Assembly: GCA_002633025.1 (NCBI GenBank)
Contig: NMRB01000732.1
Location: forward strand, 138,449 to 202,448
DNA: 64,000 nt
From: Notospermus geniculatus
Lineage: Eukaryota > Nemertea > Pilidiophora > Heteronemertea > Lineidae
Direction of reading: 5' to 3'
In this document: positions 9,060 to 21,028 of the stretch, in pieces
Layout: each line of letters starts with the position of its first letter
How positions within the stretch are numbered: position 1 is the first letter of the stretch
Notes under the pieces: model-generated
What the model was told of the DNA's origin: nothing
Databases searched by the model: none
Seen by the model: the letters and a program-made list of their open reading frames with translations, nothing else
Program-made: the position numbers and the translations under genes

Positions 9060-11466
9060 CTGCAAAAAACGACAATACGTATCACTTGAGGAGCATTAAT
9101 AACTTCCATTCCATTTGGACCCTCAATATCGGGTTGTCTTTCGCCGAAGTGGAGACGTGGACGTGCGAGACTGCTTGCTCTCGTTCATCCCCGATACAGT
9201 TCCCCTGTTGGTTCATCATTCACTCTAATTATAATGCAGATTAAGCAAATGTAGTTCTGCTCAATGCCATATGTACCAGAGTTTTATAATGAACTCAGTA
9301 TAATGGGTCATGCATACTTTTATTCAACAGGGCCTCGATGCCAGCACTCTGGCTATGTTATTAGTGAATATAAAACAACTACTGATAAATTAGGCCATCC
9401 CGACCCAGCTGTCCCATTTATGGTGTCCGCAGACGGGCAATGGTCATTTTATTACGTTCACCTGACATGACATTGTAGTCTGATGGAGTGACCTAGGCCT
9501 ACTTCAAGGTGGCAATCATGATAGATGCCCGCAGTAATGGTGCTGATGTATCATCACACACATTTCTGGGCTGGCACCACGACACTGCTTCTCTCTGAGC
9601 GATCTACTGGTAATTAAACGAAGGATAACCCTGGGTAAAAGGCAAGAGGCAGTGGAACAATGACACAATGATCGGTGGTCAGCATAGTATCGCTTCCCTT
9701 ACCATGTCAGCCTTGATGAGTCTTCATGAAATTCATGCTATCCTTCCGTCTATGTCCGTCCAGCCAAGTTCTGCAGACCGCAGTGGTGGTTTATTTACAT
9801 CTGACCTAAAAACCACCTTGCGATATGCCTTCTACTTTCATCTAGCTTATGATGTGTTATGCAATCAAGCATTATTATGTATACTAGTGTAATGTTTTGC
9901 CCTTTTGAATTCCTGAGTTGATATACAAGCCGGCCGAGGCCGAGGCCAATACTTCACTGGGAATTGTTTCTTTTGCTTTGTTCGTGACCAGAGAATCGTC
10001 CTTCTTAAAGTTCTCCTCTTTGTCGCAGTATCTTCATGCAGGTCTTCAGAACTGCCGCCAGGTGTTGCGCAATCTCTAGCGCAATAGGCCTAGCTTCATA
10101 CATGTTTTTGCAATCACCGACGGCACTGGCCGGCGGTGTAAAAGGTACTAGTAATAGTCCTGAAGCTATTGCCTACCTTTTAGACATGGTGGCTGTCTGT
10201 TTGTGACGTCATCGCCGTACCAAACCTCCCTCAACCACGGTTGAGGAATATCCTCCATTCTTGTGTTAGGTTTTGTGACATCGAACTGTTCTGCAAGGTG
10301 TCCGCTTTTTGCAACATATATATACATGTATATACAAACAGGAAGCGTCTTTTCATGCCTCGTATACCTCGACAGTCTATTTATAGTCTTCTATGTCATT
10401 ATCAAAAATCTCACTGGCGTCGTCCAAAAGGCCCCATTGAATAGTTACCTTCTCCTGGCCCAGTCACGGTCAATGGTTCCGCCCTAATTCATTCATTCCT
10501 TACACTAACAGTCTTAGATGTACAAAAGAATCGCTATAATTTCGAAATGGAAAAATTTGACGTTGCAATTCTGTTTTGTCATTTTGGGAAGGATACGTCC
10601 AGGTCTTTTTACAGGATGTCGCAAGATTCGCTCGTGCTAGCGTGCATGTCGCGCCACCTGTCGGGTGATCTCTCAAAATCAATGCATGGAAGCCGACCAG
10701 CGGCAGCACCGACGGTTGAACTGGGACCCCCTGTCAGGACAGCAAATGAGCTTGAGAAGCCGGCCGGGTGTGACAGGAATCCGAGTCCTCCAGGAATGTT
10801 AGCCCCGCGTTTTATATTGTTCAACGAGAGGGGTTTATGATATAATGGCTGGAGAGAGCATGCCATTCGAATAAATTTTTACAATAATCGGACCTGCATT
10901 CCTATCAGAAGTTCTTTCTTGACTGTTTCGTACTTGGCCGACTCGACTCGGACGGCCAGAGATAGCAACAGTGTCGCCATCTCGCGTCAGGGTACAAAAG
11001 AACGTGTTGCCCATGGAGATGGGGATCTCCCTCCACCGCCATGGAAAGAAGATAAGAAACGGCAGTTTACAAACACACGCTTTTATTTCCATCAACCCAG
11101 GAGGCACGTTGGGCAGAAAAACAGCCACTGTATCAGATCACCAACATGTAGAACACTGGAGGACAGAGGGTTGACTTTCTCAAAACTGGAAGAGTCTTTA
11201 ACCGCATCAACATCGGGATCTTGATATGGGGCTTTAGTTTATGGAGCTTATGGGTGTCCAGAGAAGTACATCCATCTATGACGTATCACCAAAAACATCG
11301 TTCTATTTTTTATCTATTTTTGGTATCACGGACGAAGTCAACTTGTAAGTAATCATGCGCACCTTCAGGGTCACCGACCTTCAGACTAGAAAGGTGAAGG
11401 TCATGACCTTTGAAATAAAGTCAAGGTCATTTTTCCATTTGTTGGAACGAGGCTACCTCAAGGACG
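9060..11466. other. intergenic or 5' intron of the ASB gene, nothing recognised
   Basis: The ASB leader intron must begin somewhere here, but I cannot place its first exon. The open frames are short and without domain-like composition. Around 10310-10345 there is an AT-rich TATATA/CATGTATATA run. Confidence 0.4.
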
Positions 11467-12128
11467 GGTTCGCCAAGTGCGCGATGACCAATAATTCGTG
11501 GAACTGCTTGTGCGTGACCAAAGTCGCTTCGAAATTTTCTTGTCTACATCTCTATCCAGTTTTGAAAATGTCAACCCATTTCACAAACTATTGCATCAAA
11601 GGTCAAGGTACATTATCAACAATACCAACGAACAGAAATAATCGTTCTAATTACATTTTGGTAAGGGTTTGACCAATAGGGGGCGTCTGCGGCATTCACA
11701 ATGGGATGCAAGTCTTGTTTACAAAGATTACCAGTCGATATACAACAGAGGTGCACATCACGTCACAAGGGCGAAATGTTTCTCTTGAAAGTGAATCCCG
11801 AAGCAGAAGGGTATGTTTCAATCAATCACCTCCATGACCTCTTAGAGGTTCTTCAAGTGACGTCATATTTCCATGACGACAAAACGCCGCCATATTGGCT
11901 GTCAAAATGTCAAGCGACGTCACGGCATGAACACAGCGTCAACACACAGATCGTGACGTCAAAATGTCATGACGTGACATTTTTGACGTCATCGCCGTCC
12001 ATTTGACGGCCGATTATTTGCAGTCACGTGACCGTTGTGACGTCAATGAAGAACCTCGTCTATAAAAGATGTAGACCCTGGTCACTTTGCTATGGATTGC
12101 TAACTTTCGGAAGATCTCAAAAGTCACG
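11467..12128. repeat. ~660-bp direct duplicate, first copy
   Basis: Starting at GTTCGCCAAGTGCGCGATGA this segment is repeated almost exactly at 12361-13017, ending at AAAAGTCACG in both. The second copy begins immediately after a single N at 12360, so this looks like overlapping allelic contig ends that were not merged. Each copy contains one GAGGTTC-family MITE. Confidence 0.85.
11845..12057. mobile_element. GAGGTTC-family palindromic MITE, copy 1
   Basis: About 213 bases with inverted ends GAGGTTCTTCA / TGAAGAACCTC. Internal words are TGACGTCA, a CGCCATATTGGC-type word, CACGTGAC and several TGACGTCAAAATGTC-like segments. TA precedes the left end. Five further copies in the window (12735, 31929, 45388, 48474, 59952) make this a dispersed family. 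It has no coding capacity. Confidence 0.85.
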
Positions 12129-12359
12129 CTCTCGGCAGCACACTGGCCGCCAAATCTGGCGTCCAGAAGCGTTCGACTGAACGCCTCTCGACGCCAGAGT
12201 TGGCTGCCAGTGGATCCTGGTGAGAGCACACCTGCCCAAACTTGGCGTTCAGTGGCATCTTTTCAGGCCACTTGCGCGACAATTACCAGTGCTGCCATCT
12301 TCATTCAGGCTGCAATTTTGAAATCATGTGACATCAAGACGCAAGCTGATTCGCCAAAG

Positions 12360-12360
12360 N
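12360..12360. other. single-base N, contig join
   Basis: The sequence restarts right after this base at a point already present 890 bases upstream. Confidence 0.8.
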
Positions 12361-13017
12361 GTTCGCCAAGTGCGCGATGACCAATAATTCGTGGAACTGC
12401 TTGTGCGTGACCAAAGTCGCTTCGAAATTTTCTTGTCTACATCTCTATCCAGTTTTGAAAATGTCAACCCATTTCACAAACTATTGCATCAAAGGTCAAG
12501 GTACATTATCAACAATACCAACGAACAGAAATAATCGTTCTAATTACATTTTGGTAAGGGTTTGACCAATAGGGGGCGTCTGCGGCATTCACAATGGGAT
12601 GCAAGTCTTGTTTACAAAGATTACCAGTCGATATACAACAGAGGTGCACATCACGTCACAAGAGCGAAATGTTTCTCTTGAAAGTGAATCCCGAAGCAGA
12701 AGGGTACGGTACCGTATGTTTCAATCACCTCATAGAGGTTCTTCAAGTGACGTCATATTTCCATGACGACAAAACGCCGCCATATTGGCCGTCAAAATGT
12801 CAAGCGACGTCACGGCATGAACACAGCGTCAACACACAGATCGTCACGTCAAAATGTCATGACGTGACATTTTTGACGTCATCGCCGTCCATTTGACGGC
12901 CGATTCTTTGCAGTCACGTGACCGTTGTGACGTCAATGAAGAACCTCGTCTATAAAAGATGTAGACCCTGGTCACTTTGCTATGGATTGCTAACTTTCGG
13001 AAGATCTCAAAAGTCAC
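12361..13017. repeat. ~660-bp direct duplicate, second copy
   Basis: Near-identical to 11467-12128, with a short extra GGTACGGTACC-like insertion near 12707 and a few substitutions. Divergence begins abruptly after 13017. Confidence 0.85.
12735..12947. mobile_element. GAGGTTC-family palindromic MITE, copy 2
   Basis: Same element as at 11845-12057, carried along in the duplicated segment. TA precedes the left end and the inverted termini are intact. Confidence 0.85.
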
Positions 13018-15175
13018 GATCAGTTGTTTTACTCTAAAATTCAGTTAGATTCTTATTAACGTCATCAGCTTTCCAACAACCTGATATGAACTATTTTTGG
13101 CTCCTCCTGGCTGGGATCATTCTGTCCACATAATGTGCAAGACGGGGTGCATGCAGAGACTGATGGTCCGAACTACTTTCCTGGTGGGCCAGAAGATTCA
13201 GCATGGAGGACCAGCCAACTAACTCAAAGTTTATATCATCCATGCAAAGTGTGATACGGAATGTTAATCGCTTGGACTCTATGAAATCAGTCCAGTAGCA
13301 GAAAGATTTATTTTGAATTCTTTCATTTTGCTTCAGAATTGGCTTTCTGAGCAACGTCTGGTGGGTTACGTCACCAGGTCACGTGAGCGTTGGGTCGATT
13401 TCTCCTCTGAGTTCATCAGCCACGCCCTCTGGTGGACCGCTGTAACATGATTATGACACGTGGGGAGTGACGGTATATGAATATTATATACAACCAAACC
13501 AAAGGAGCAAGTCTACTATTCACAAATGAAGTACAAATAAAATGCAGTAAGACACAGAACTGGTGTCGGGTTTCTTTGTTCTATGTAAAAAATTGATCCA
13601 TTTAACACGACACTTGAATTGACTGAATGATCTAGAAGCGAATTACAAAATCCAATCCACGTAACTGTCAAACATACACACGACATGTGACTTGAATTTC
13701 AAAAAGACATGATGTTCAGTATGTTGGTTATTAAACATACTAGTATTCCAAGTCCAATCCTCGACGGATTTTTCTCATGATTTTAGCAACTACACAAAAT
13801 GAAACAGCTCAGCCAACATTGCCAACGAGGCTGAGAGTGCTTTCTTCAGTTCACCTTTCTGTCACAAGGTGGCGACATGCACCATCATCGCGTACTGCAG
13901 TGATCAGTGCAGTGGGAGGAAAGGTAATTGAAGCAACAGCTACTCTCTACACTTCATTGTGCGTTGTAGTTCATGGTAGGGCTGTCACGTCAACTGACAA
14001 TGCTCCCACTGATACTAGGTGGAGGAGATGCTTCCTTTGACAGCGAAGGCCGGCCGTTTTCAGCGTCGCTAACGTTATCGCATGGTCATAGCAACAGACA
14101 GATCATTTACTTATGTATAGGCCTAAATATAGCAGGTTTTCTATTCAATCTGCTTTGTGGATTCCTGTCTTAATCTATACGTCACACACACACAAGGCCT
14201 TCTCAACTGTTTACGCCTACACATATCAAAACACGACCGTCGTCTAATGCATCTGAATGTAAGACACCTTTCTCTCAGAGCATCCGCTGATAGGCCTACT
14301 CTAGGCCCACTGCTCGCTCCCTCCGCCACCGGGCACAAATATGGTGAGCGCTAAGAACCTCTGATATTCTCAGGATGGCTAACAGGGTGGAGGCTCTCAG
14401 ACCACTTTTCTCCACTTCTTAAGCCTTTACTCGCAGTGAATCCTTGGGTACCATCACAACATGATGTCATCTCCATGAAGAGACTGTACGCAGTCAGGTT
14501 GCCATGACAATAACTTCATCCCTGCCAATCAGAGGTAGACGAGGAACGCAGTCATTCCTTCCATCCAAGTCAACAAATAAGGGATAATTACCAAGGTCAT
14601 TTCATCTTGGTGTTGACGGGTACCGCCATGGTAACGTCATGGAAACACTGCCATCCTGAACCTGCAGCAGACGTTGCGACAAGCGGAAATTTTTGTCTCG
14701 GAGACAGAAATCTCCGCATGTCCTGAATTAACATCCACGACAGGGTTCACAACCTGAGGAACTCATGTCATTTACGGTCCCTACCGCTCCTGACAATCTG
14801 TGACAAGTGCGAGAGATGAAGCATTTACGTAGACCCTGATGGGGACCCTAATGGTCCAGGATGCGGGGCTCAAGTTGTGTCACCTCCGCGGTACGTTCTG
14901 GGTGTTTCAGATCGTCTAGAATTGTCTACCTTGTTTGCCATTAAGATATTTCTAAGAAGGAATTCATTGCAAATTTGTCAGATCCTTCAAAATGAATGTT
15001 AAGTCAAAGGTCCATCCAGTATACTGGATAATGTAGTCTACTTTGTCTGTGCAACTTGTTGGGGCCATTGCAGACTACGTCACATTCGTCAATGTTCGTT
15101 GAGAATAGGCCGACACCAACCTTTGAAACGCCGCCGCCACTTTGCTGGCGTTTTCCAACAATATTATAGTGCCAT
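13018..15175. other. intergenic, no gene recognised
   Basis: No exon with matching splice sites and protein-like composition was found on either strand. TAGGCCTA words occur near 14116 and 14292. A CACGTGAC word near 13379 resembles part of the GAGGTTC-family MITE, but the full element is absent. Confidence 0.45.
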
Positions 15176-15295
15176 TTTAGCTGCACGCGGTATGCGGATT
15201 GCGGAACGCGGTAAGCGGAAAGTTCAATGCATTACCATAAATCGCTTCCGCCGGGGATTCCGCGGCCCTATACCGCATTCCGCGTGTCAGCTAAA
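15176..15295. mobile_element. small palindromic element (TTAGCTG ends)
   Basis: Inverted ends: TTAGCTGCACGCGGTATGCGG on the left pairs with CCGCATTCCGCGTGTCAGCTAA on the right, with more CGCGG words inside. About 120 bases, non-coding, probably a MITE remnant. Confidence 0.55.
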
Positions 15296-15397
15296 TGCAG
15301 CTTTATATTCATAAATGAACTAAAGTCTACGTCGGGTACTTATCTTTCGTTGAGACTTAAGTTCTTTATGATAAATGGGCCGAGTTCAATTCTGAAT

Positions 15398-15609
15398 TGG
15401 TGACTTTACTACCACCAGTTAGCGGTCCTAGAACGTCATGAAATTTGACGTCACAGAGACGAAATGCACGTCATGACGTCACCCATAATGACGTGGACGC
15501 CACGGGTTACGTCTTTGACGTCAAATTTTGTGACGTTGCGACGTAATCTTCATAATCTTTCGTTCTAGGACCGTTAACAGGCGGCCTCTAACGGCAGTAA
15601 AGTCTCCCA
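15398..15609. mobile_element. GTTAGAGGCC-family MITE, copy 1 (left end damaged)
   Basis: Shares the core GTTAGCGGTCCTAGAACGTC and the right end CCTCTAACGGCAG...GTCTCCCA with copies at 18274, 24134 and 37221. The left terminal arm is shortened, and extra sequence is present near 15540-15565 relative to the other copies. The interior again carries TGACGTCA-like words. Confidence 0.75.
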
Positions 15610-16587
15610 TCATCCCCTGGTGCGCCAGAGAGAAGTTCAAACATTTTGCAATGAAACCATTGTTGATAACAAAGATTGTTAATTACAGAATACATCCAAT
15701 GATGAAAATATAATTATAGGATGAAGAAGATGGCGGACAACGCAGCAAAATACTACGATTATGTTGATGACAGTGATGTGCACCCTATGACATAATAAAA
15801 ATACCAGCACTTCCACCTAGAAAACTATTCACTTTAAAAATACGCTTAAGTTCACCAACACTCCTTGCAGCTGCTATCCCATATGGTTATTACTGCTATG
15901 AACCACTTATATTATGCAAAGGCTTACTTCCACATGCACATGTTGGTCTCAAAAATGCAATATTCCTACACCATCCGAATCGTTTTATAAAAATATATCC
16001 AAAAGTATGGAGGTTCCACTTCACCTTAGCACTTTGGTAGATTCCTTGAAGTATACCCTAACCGATTCCCATACAGCTTGACCAATCTTTGAGCCAAGAT
16101 GATGAGACAGTCACACCGTCTTACAATGAGCCATCATGAAACAGTCGGAGCTTTCTGGTCAAACACTGACGTCTGTCTAATCCGTTAATCCCTCTAATCC
16201 ATCACTACATAGATATATTATTTCCATCTTCTTTTCTTGAAAACTTTCTCATGTTTGCACCAAAGAAATATTATTTATTTTATAGTCTTCAGAAAACAGC
16301 ACAAAACTCACATATCCAAGGGTGGGACCCTTCACTTCTGAGTCAAAGTTGTCACAACCGTTTACATCCTTGTTCCCACTGAAATTCTTACGTTTAACGT
16401 CGTCAAACTTCCCTAAATCACGACTGAGCAATGATCCCAACATTTCCAATCGAGAATCTCTCGTAATTTGTTTACGAAAATTCTTCCGAACGTCCAGAGA
16501 TCGGTAAACACACGTGAGATCAGAGATGCAGGGTCATCTGGAATGCATTCTATCATAAACAAATCCTAAGTCACATCTTCAATGGTT
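15610..16587. other. intergenic; possible further exon of the coiled-coil gene
   Basis: A minus-strand acceptor CATTCCAG ends at 16538. The frame after it, starting at 16537 and matching phase 1 of the exon at 16602-16749, stays open for about 40 codons before a TAG. This may be a terminal exon or chance. The rest is AT-rich and unrecognised. Confidence 0.3.
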
Positions 16588-18092
16588 TTATGTCGACTTA
16601 CTGCTCGGCGTCTGCTGATTTTGTTGGGAAAGATTCTCTTTTTCCTCATGTAATTCCTCGATGCCCTCATATCGTTCTATTTCCTCTACTAACCGCGCAT
16701 GCTCGTCAAGTAATTCGTTAAACTCACGTTTCCTATTGATGGCAGACAACTGAAAAGTAAAAGTCGGCGAAATCAGAAAGTGTCTAAGAAATGGAAGCTG
16801 TATTACACATGATGGAACAAACCAAGACGTTAGGACATGGCCTCAAGTGACGGGAGTTGACACAGTGGAAATCCCTCTTCGTCGGCCAGTGAGAGAGCCA
16901 CGTGAGTGGTGCGAGAGGAGGAGAGATGGTTTGGTGTGACTTCAATGAAGAAAGAAGACTGACCAATGAATACTTGAATTCGTTTACAGATGGACACCTT
17001 CACCAAGAGGACACCTTAACCACATTGCCAGGAACTCGTTAACACATGGACAGCTCAACCAATCTTTGTTACACCGCAGCATTCAGTATTTCCAAAGGAA
17101 CCATTAGTAGGCCTACTTCATTACTTACTCTTATAATTTCGGTCGCAATTTCAGATGATCGTCGTTTCTTCAGTCGGTCAGTGATTGACTGACGTCTGCA
17201 CCTTGTGTATTGGCCGTACGGAGTGACGGCTTCTAATTCTGAAAGGAGTAAACAACAACTATAACGACCAAGACACGAATCGTTACCTGCACCAATGGAG
17301 GTCACGTTGGTCAACCAACGAGCCTGCAACGTAGTAGGCCTACTTGCTTCTCAGAGCTCAGCAGGCTTCAAAGATGGATGTTTGCAAGTATCAATCAGGG
17401 ATTAATTGTCTGTCTCTCTGTCTGATTACAACAGGGCCAATGTTGGGTCACCAATCTTCTTGAGGTCATCAGCAACTCGCGCACGTTGGGAGCGAACGCT
17501 ATGAGCCGAAGGTTACATCACCATCTTACCGACAGACAAAGTAATGACCACTCCAAATACTAGTACTATGTTCTGATCCCCTACCTCTTTCCCTGTCACG
17601 TGCTATTTCATCATCAACCTCGTCAATCTCGACGCTCTCTGTTTCTCCATCCTCATTCTTCACTTCTATGGACACCTGTAACACCTTATTGGCTGCCATC
17701 TTCGGCTTTAGCAATGATGCGTTGGGGTTGGTTGAACTCTGAGATACTGTGCTTTCAACTTCAGCACCTGGCACTGAGATATGGGACTCTGAAAATGGAG
17801 TCAATATTCACATCAGTTCAAAGCAACACTCGGTTCGACTCTAGATGGAAAATCATTTACTGAGTGGAGGGATGCAACAAGATGGTGGCGAGAGGAGGGG
17901 AGGGGAGGGGAGTGAAAAGGATGGTGCCGGGGAGGGAGTCAACAATATGGTGGTAGGGAGGGGAGTCAGCAAGACGACGGTAGGAGGGGGTCATCAATAT
18001 GGTGGTGGGAGGGAAGTCTGGGGTGACTTAAAGCATTAGGCCCCTACTACATGTAACTTACCTTCTTTATTTGCAGATTGTAATGGATGGGA
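16588..18092 (-). CDS. uncharacterised multi-exon protein with charged coiled-coil-like region
   Basis: Four minus-strand exons with clean splice sites and matching phases: 18062-18092 (31 bases, donor GTAAGT), 17585-17788 (204), 17129-17238 (110, donor GTAAGTAA) and 16602-16749 (148, donor GTAAGT; without splicing there, a TAA follows at 16588). Joined, they read as one frame. It opens with a Ser/Thr-rich linker, then an acidic stretch (EVKNEDGETESVEIDEVDDE), a basic patch (RLKKRR), and a Glu/Lys/Leu-rich helix (LLDEHARLVEEIERYEGIEEL) expected to form a coiled coil. I do not recognise the family. An internal Met in the context AAGATGGCAGCC (near residue 43 of the joined frame) could be an alternative start. 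The 5' exons lie above 18092 and were not found. Confidence 0.6.
17880..18020 (+). repeat. G-rich degenerate tandem tract with G-quadruplex potential
   Basis: Purine/G-rich sequence with consecutive GGGG runs (GAGGGGAGGGGAGGGGAG near 17893-17910), followed by three or four degenerate repeats of roughly 35-40 bases containing CAATATGGTGGT. It lies in the intron between the 31-base and 204-base exons of the coiled-coil gene, on the opposite strand. Confidence 0.6.
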
Positions 18093-18273
18093 CTGCAATG
18101 ACATAAATGAAAGAATTACTTGATTGATATACATAAAATATGATGTGGCTGCTGGTCAATGCAATGTCCAGCTGGCAAAACAATGATTTGTGGGTATACT
18201 TCCATTCTGGCATATCTGGTTGCGTCCCTGACGCCTGCTTGTTCCAGAGGTCCTGCTCTAATATGATCTTAAA

Positions 18274-18471
18274 GGGAGACTTTCCTGCCGGTAGAGGCCA
18301 CCACCAGTTAGCGGTCCTACAACGTCATGAAATTTGACGTCACAGAGAAGAAGTGGACGCCACAACGTCATTCATAATGACGTGGACGCCATGACTTACG
18401 TCTGTGACGTCAAATTTCGTGACGTTCTGAGACCACTAACAGGCGACCTCTAACGGCAGGAAAATCTCCCA
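18274..18471. mobile_element. GTTAGAGGCC-family MITE, copy 2
   Basis: Inverted ends GGGAGACTTTCCTGCCGG and CGGCAGGAAAATCTCCCA, with the same internal arms (GTTAGCGGTCCT / GACCACTAAC) and TGACGTCA-type words as the other copies. About 198 bases, no coding capacity. Confidence 0.8.
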
Positions 18472-20040
18472 TTATCGTATTCACCAATTGAATCCTGTGG
18501 TAACCAGGACTGAGGGACATACAAGCCCAACAAGTCAACAAACTCGTGTTGCTGAATCTGCAATAAGCTTCATCACTATCATTAGCAAAACAATTAACAG
18601 TAAACATATACAGTAAGAAGAAGAGAGACACGACATTTCTACGATTCACACCCATATTAAGACTTCCCGCAAAGGGAATAGGTTTCCATGGCAACATAGC
18701 AACATACTATGTTGGGATATTCGTAACATTTTAATGAACTCTGTGGTGGGTAGATTTTTAACCAGCCATGTTGCTAATTGGGGAGACTTCCATTCCCTGG
18801 ATACTGGTTAATTAAGGAACCAGGTTCTAATGTTTCATAATTTGACGTAAACGCACAAAAATAGTGTTTTTATTTCACATTTCACATTTAAAAATGTGAA
18901 ATGTCGTTAGTCCGTGCGTGAACTCTAGAAAGGGTGACAGATCTGTTGCCCATAACGAGGAGCCGGCATGGCCAACCGTTAGAAGGTTGTGGTACATGTT
19001 TATAATGATAACAGGTCATCACCCAGGAGATCATAGAGTGTCATTTGTCACCGACTGACCACTGAATGCAACAACAAATTGGAATCGTACCAACAGGGCC
19101 CACAGCAGGCACGACAGTGAAGCTATGGCCTACAGGTCGACGTTGTGTCTTGAAGCAACTCGACGGATCCGTCGCAGATAAAAAGACTACCACGCGCAGG
19201 TCGACATTTCTAGCGGATCCGGCGGTTGCTCGGAGACGCAAGCGCGCTCAGGTCGACAAAATCGGCAACTGATGGTCACTCGAGTTGCTTCCATCGGAAA
19301 GCTAGTTGCCGCGAGTTACGTCAAGACGCAATGTCGACCTGAGTTTCTCCTTCGCTTGTGTAGACCCACACCTGAAGAGGAGATCCCTCCTCACATTGAG
19401 TAACCACCGAAAGTATGAAATGTACGAAGGCCTTCAGGACTGAACATGACAAACCTTGTTTCCCCTGTAAAGTTTGGCATACATCGTCGTGATATCCTGA
19501 AACGTAGCTATTCGGAAAATTGGCAGGAATTTATTCCACAAAAAATTTCAAACACTGATCGACACTCCTGAAGAGTTGTTCAATCGCCACTGAAGCCAGA
19601 AATGAACGTTTTGCCAGCGGTATCGTGAGTAATGAAGTTACTTAGTGTGATGATTTCAAAATGATCTTCCCGAGTGAGAAAGCAATCGAGGCGTCCCAGC
19701 AGACGATTATTCTATCACACGTGAAAGAAGTGATAATTTATGACCGGACGGAATGAGGAAAAGTGTGAGTGTGACGTATGTTGTCACTGCTGTTTCTAAG
19801 AATATAATCCACTAGTTGGACATGGCCACCACAGGCGTGATGTGGAATTAGGCCGATACTCCGTTGTTATCAGATAACAAGACAATTAAGTGAATAAGAG
19901 TGCACAATTAGTGAATAAGAGGGCATAATGATCTACTTGTCAATAATTCATGAATCCATTGAAATCAGCAAGTCATAAGTGATTCCAATGAGAGTGTTCA
20001 GGCGCGGATCCAGGATTTTTAGCAGAGAGGGGGGGGGGGG
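18472..20040. other. intergenic with a short hairpin, no gene recognised
   Basis: Contains a small hairpin near 18875-18905 (TTTCACATTT / AAATGTGAAA) and the inverted element at 19133-19342. Ends in a run of G before the assembly gap. No exon recognised. Confidence 0.45.
19133..19342. mobile_element. palindromic element with AGGTCGAC ends
   Basis: The left end CAGGTCGACGTTGTGTCTTG pairs with the right end CAAGACGCAATGTCGACCTG. Two further AGGTCGAC words lie between them, making nested repeats. About 210 bases. The open frame across it has no recognisable domain and is probably spurious. Confidence 0.6.
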
Positions 20041-20139
20041 NNNNNNNNNNNNNNNNNNNNNNNNNNNNNNNNNNNNNNNNNNNNNNNNNNNNNNNNNNNN
20101 NNNNNNNNNNNNNNNNNNNNNNNNNNNNNNNNNNNNNNN
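20041..20139. other. 99-base assembly gap
   Basis: Run of 99 N preceded by a homopolymer of G. Sequence on the two sides is not obviously related. Confidence 0.95.
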
Positions 20140-20393
20140 AATATATCTGATAATTTGACCCGAGAGCAACAAACTGTACTTTCTCTCCTTGTATCGATAA
20201 TCAATAGTTGATTGGCTAAGTGACTGATCAGCAGATATGGTGAATAGCTCCGTGTGGCAAGTGGGTGGCGATCGATGACGATCAGACGATGGACATATCG
20301 ATCTGGATCCGGTAGACTAATCGATGTGGGACATATTCTTCTGTCTATCAACAACAATCTCATTGATCCAACGGCTAAAGGACTCAAGGACTC

Positions 20394-20810
20394 AAAAACC
20401 TCTCTTTAAAGGACTATAGGTGGGACAGTAAAACCCCTGTATGAGGACTATAGTACAGTAAAACCTCTCTATAATGAACTATAGCAGTGGGACAGTAAAA
20501 CCCCTGTATGAGGACTATAGTACAGTAAAACCTCTCTTTAAAGCACTATAGCAGTGGGACAGTAAAACCCCTGTATAAGGACTATAGTACAGTAAAACCT
20601 CTCTTTAAAGCGCTATAGCAGTGGGACAGTAAAACTCCTGTATAAGGACTATAGTACAGTAAAACCTCTCTTTAAAGGACTATAGCAGTGGGACATTCAA
20701 ACCCCTGTATAAGGACTATAGTACAGTAAAACCTCTCTATAAAGGACTATAGTAACCTGCAGTGAAACTTCTCTACAAAGGACTATAGTACAGTTAAACA
20801 CCAAGGGACT
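20394..20810. repeat. ~67-bp minisatellite, about six units
   Basis: Unit built from GTACAGTAAAACCTCTCT, CACTATAGCAGTGGGACAGT and AAAACCCCTGTATAAGGACT. The half-units are themselves related (both contain CAGTAAAACC and CTATAG), so the array grew from a shorter motif. The second locus copy has a shorter array (32742-33010). Confidence 0.85.
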
Positions 20811-20919
20811 ACAGAACGGTAACGATAACGTTTGAATCCCTGGCAGTTACAGCAATAGACAGGCCTGGTGAGAAGAAGCACTGGGGAGTATTCATACCAC
20901 TCACTGAAGCAAAAGAGAC

Positions 20920-21028
20920 ACAAACTGAACAACATTCCACCGACCGGATTCGAACCGACAACCTCCTGATATCTTGGCAGAGAGGCTACCTTACTACCAT
21001 ATTGTACCACATCATGCTTATAGGGCAG
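20920..21028 (-). repeat. tRNA-derived SINE-like segment
   Basis: On the minus strand, a B-box GGTTCGAATCC (20946-20956) follows GGTAGTAAGGTAGCCTC- and TATCAGGAGGTTGTC-type words resembling D-arm and anticodon-arm remnants. There is no matching 3' acceptor strand, so it is not a functional tRNA. Its counterpart lies at about 33125-33235. Confidence 0.5.

Noticed and set aside
9058-9075. Upstream extension of the ASB protein by six residues from a TTG
   Set aside because: The added codons lie across the acceptor TTTTTTGCAG and are intronic; the ATG at 9057 is the sensible start.
10919-11224. 101-codon plus-strand frame
   Set aside because: No splice context or domain, and composition is like neighbouring noncoding frames.
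20946-20956. GGTTCGAATCC B-box as a sign of a functional tRNA gene
   Set aside because: The acceptor strands do not pair, so a tRNA-derived repeat is the better reading. The same applies to 38868 and 61258. A weaker GATTCAAACC word near 36609 was too degenerate to list.
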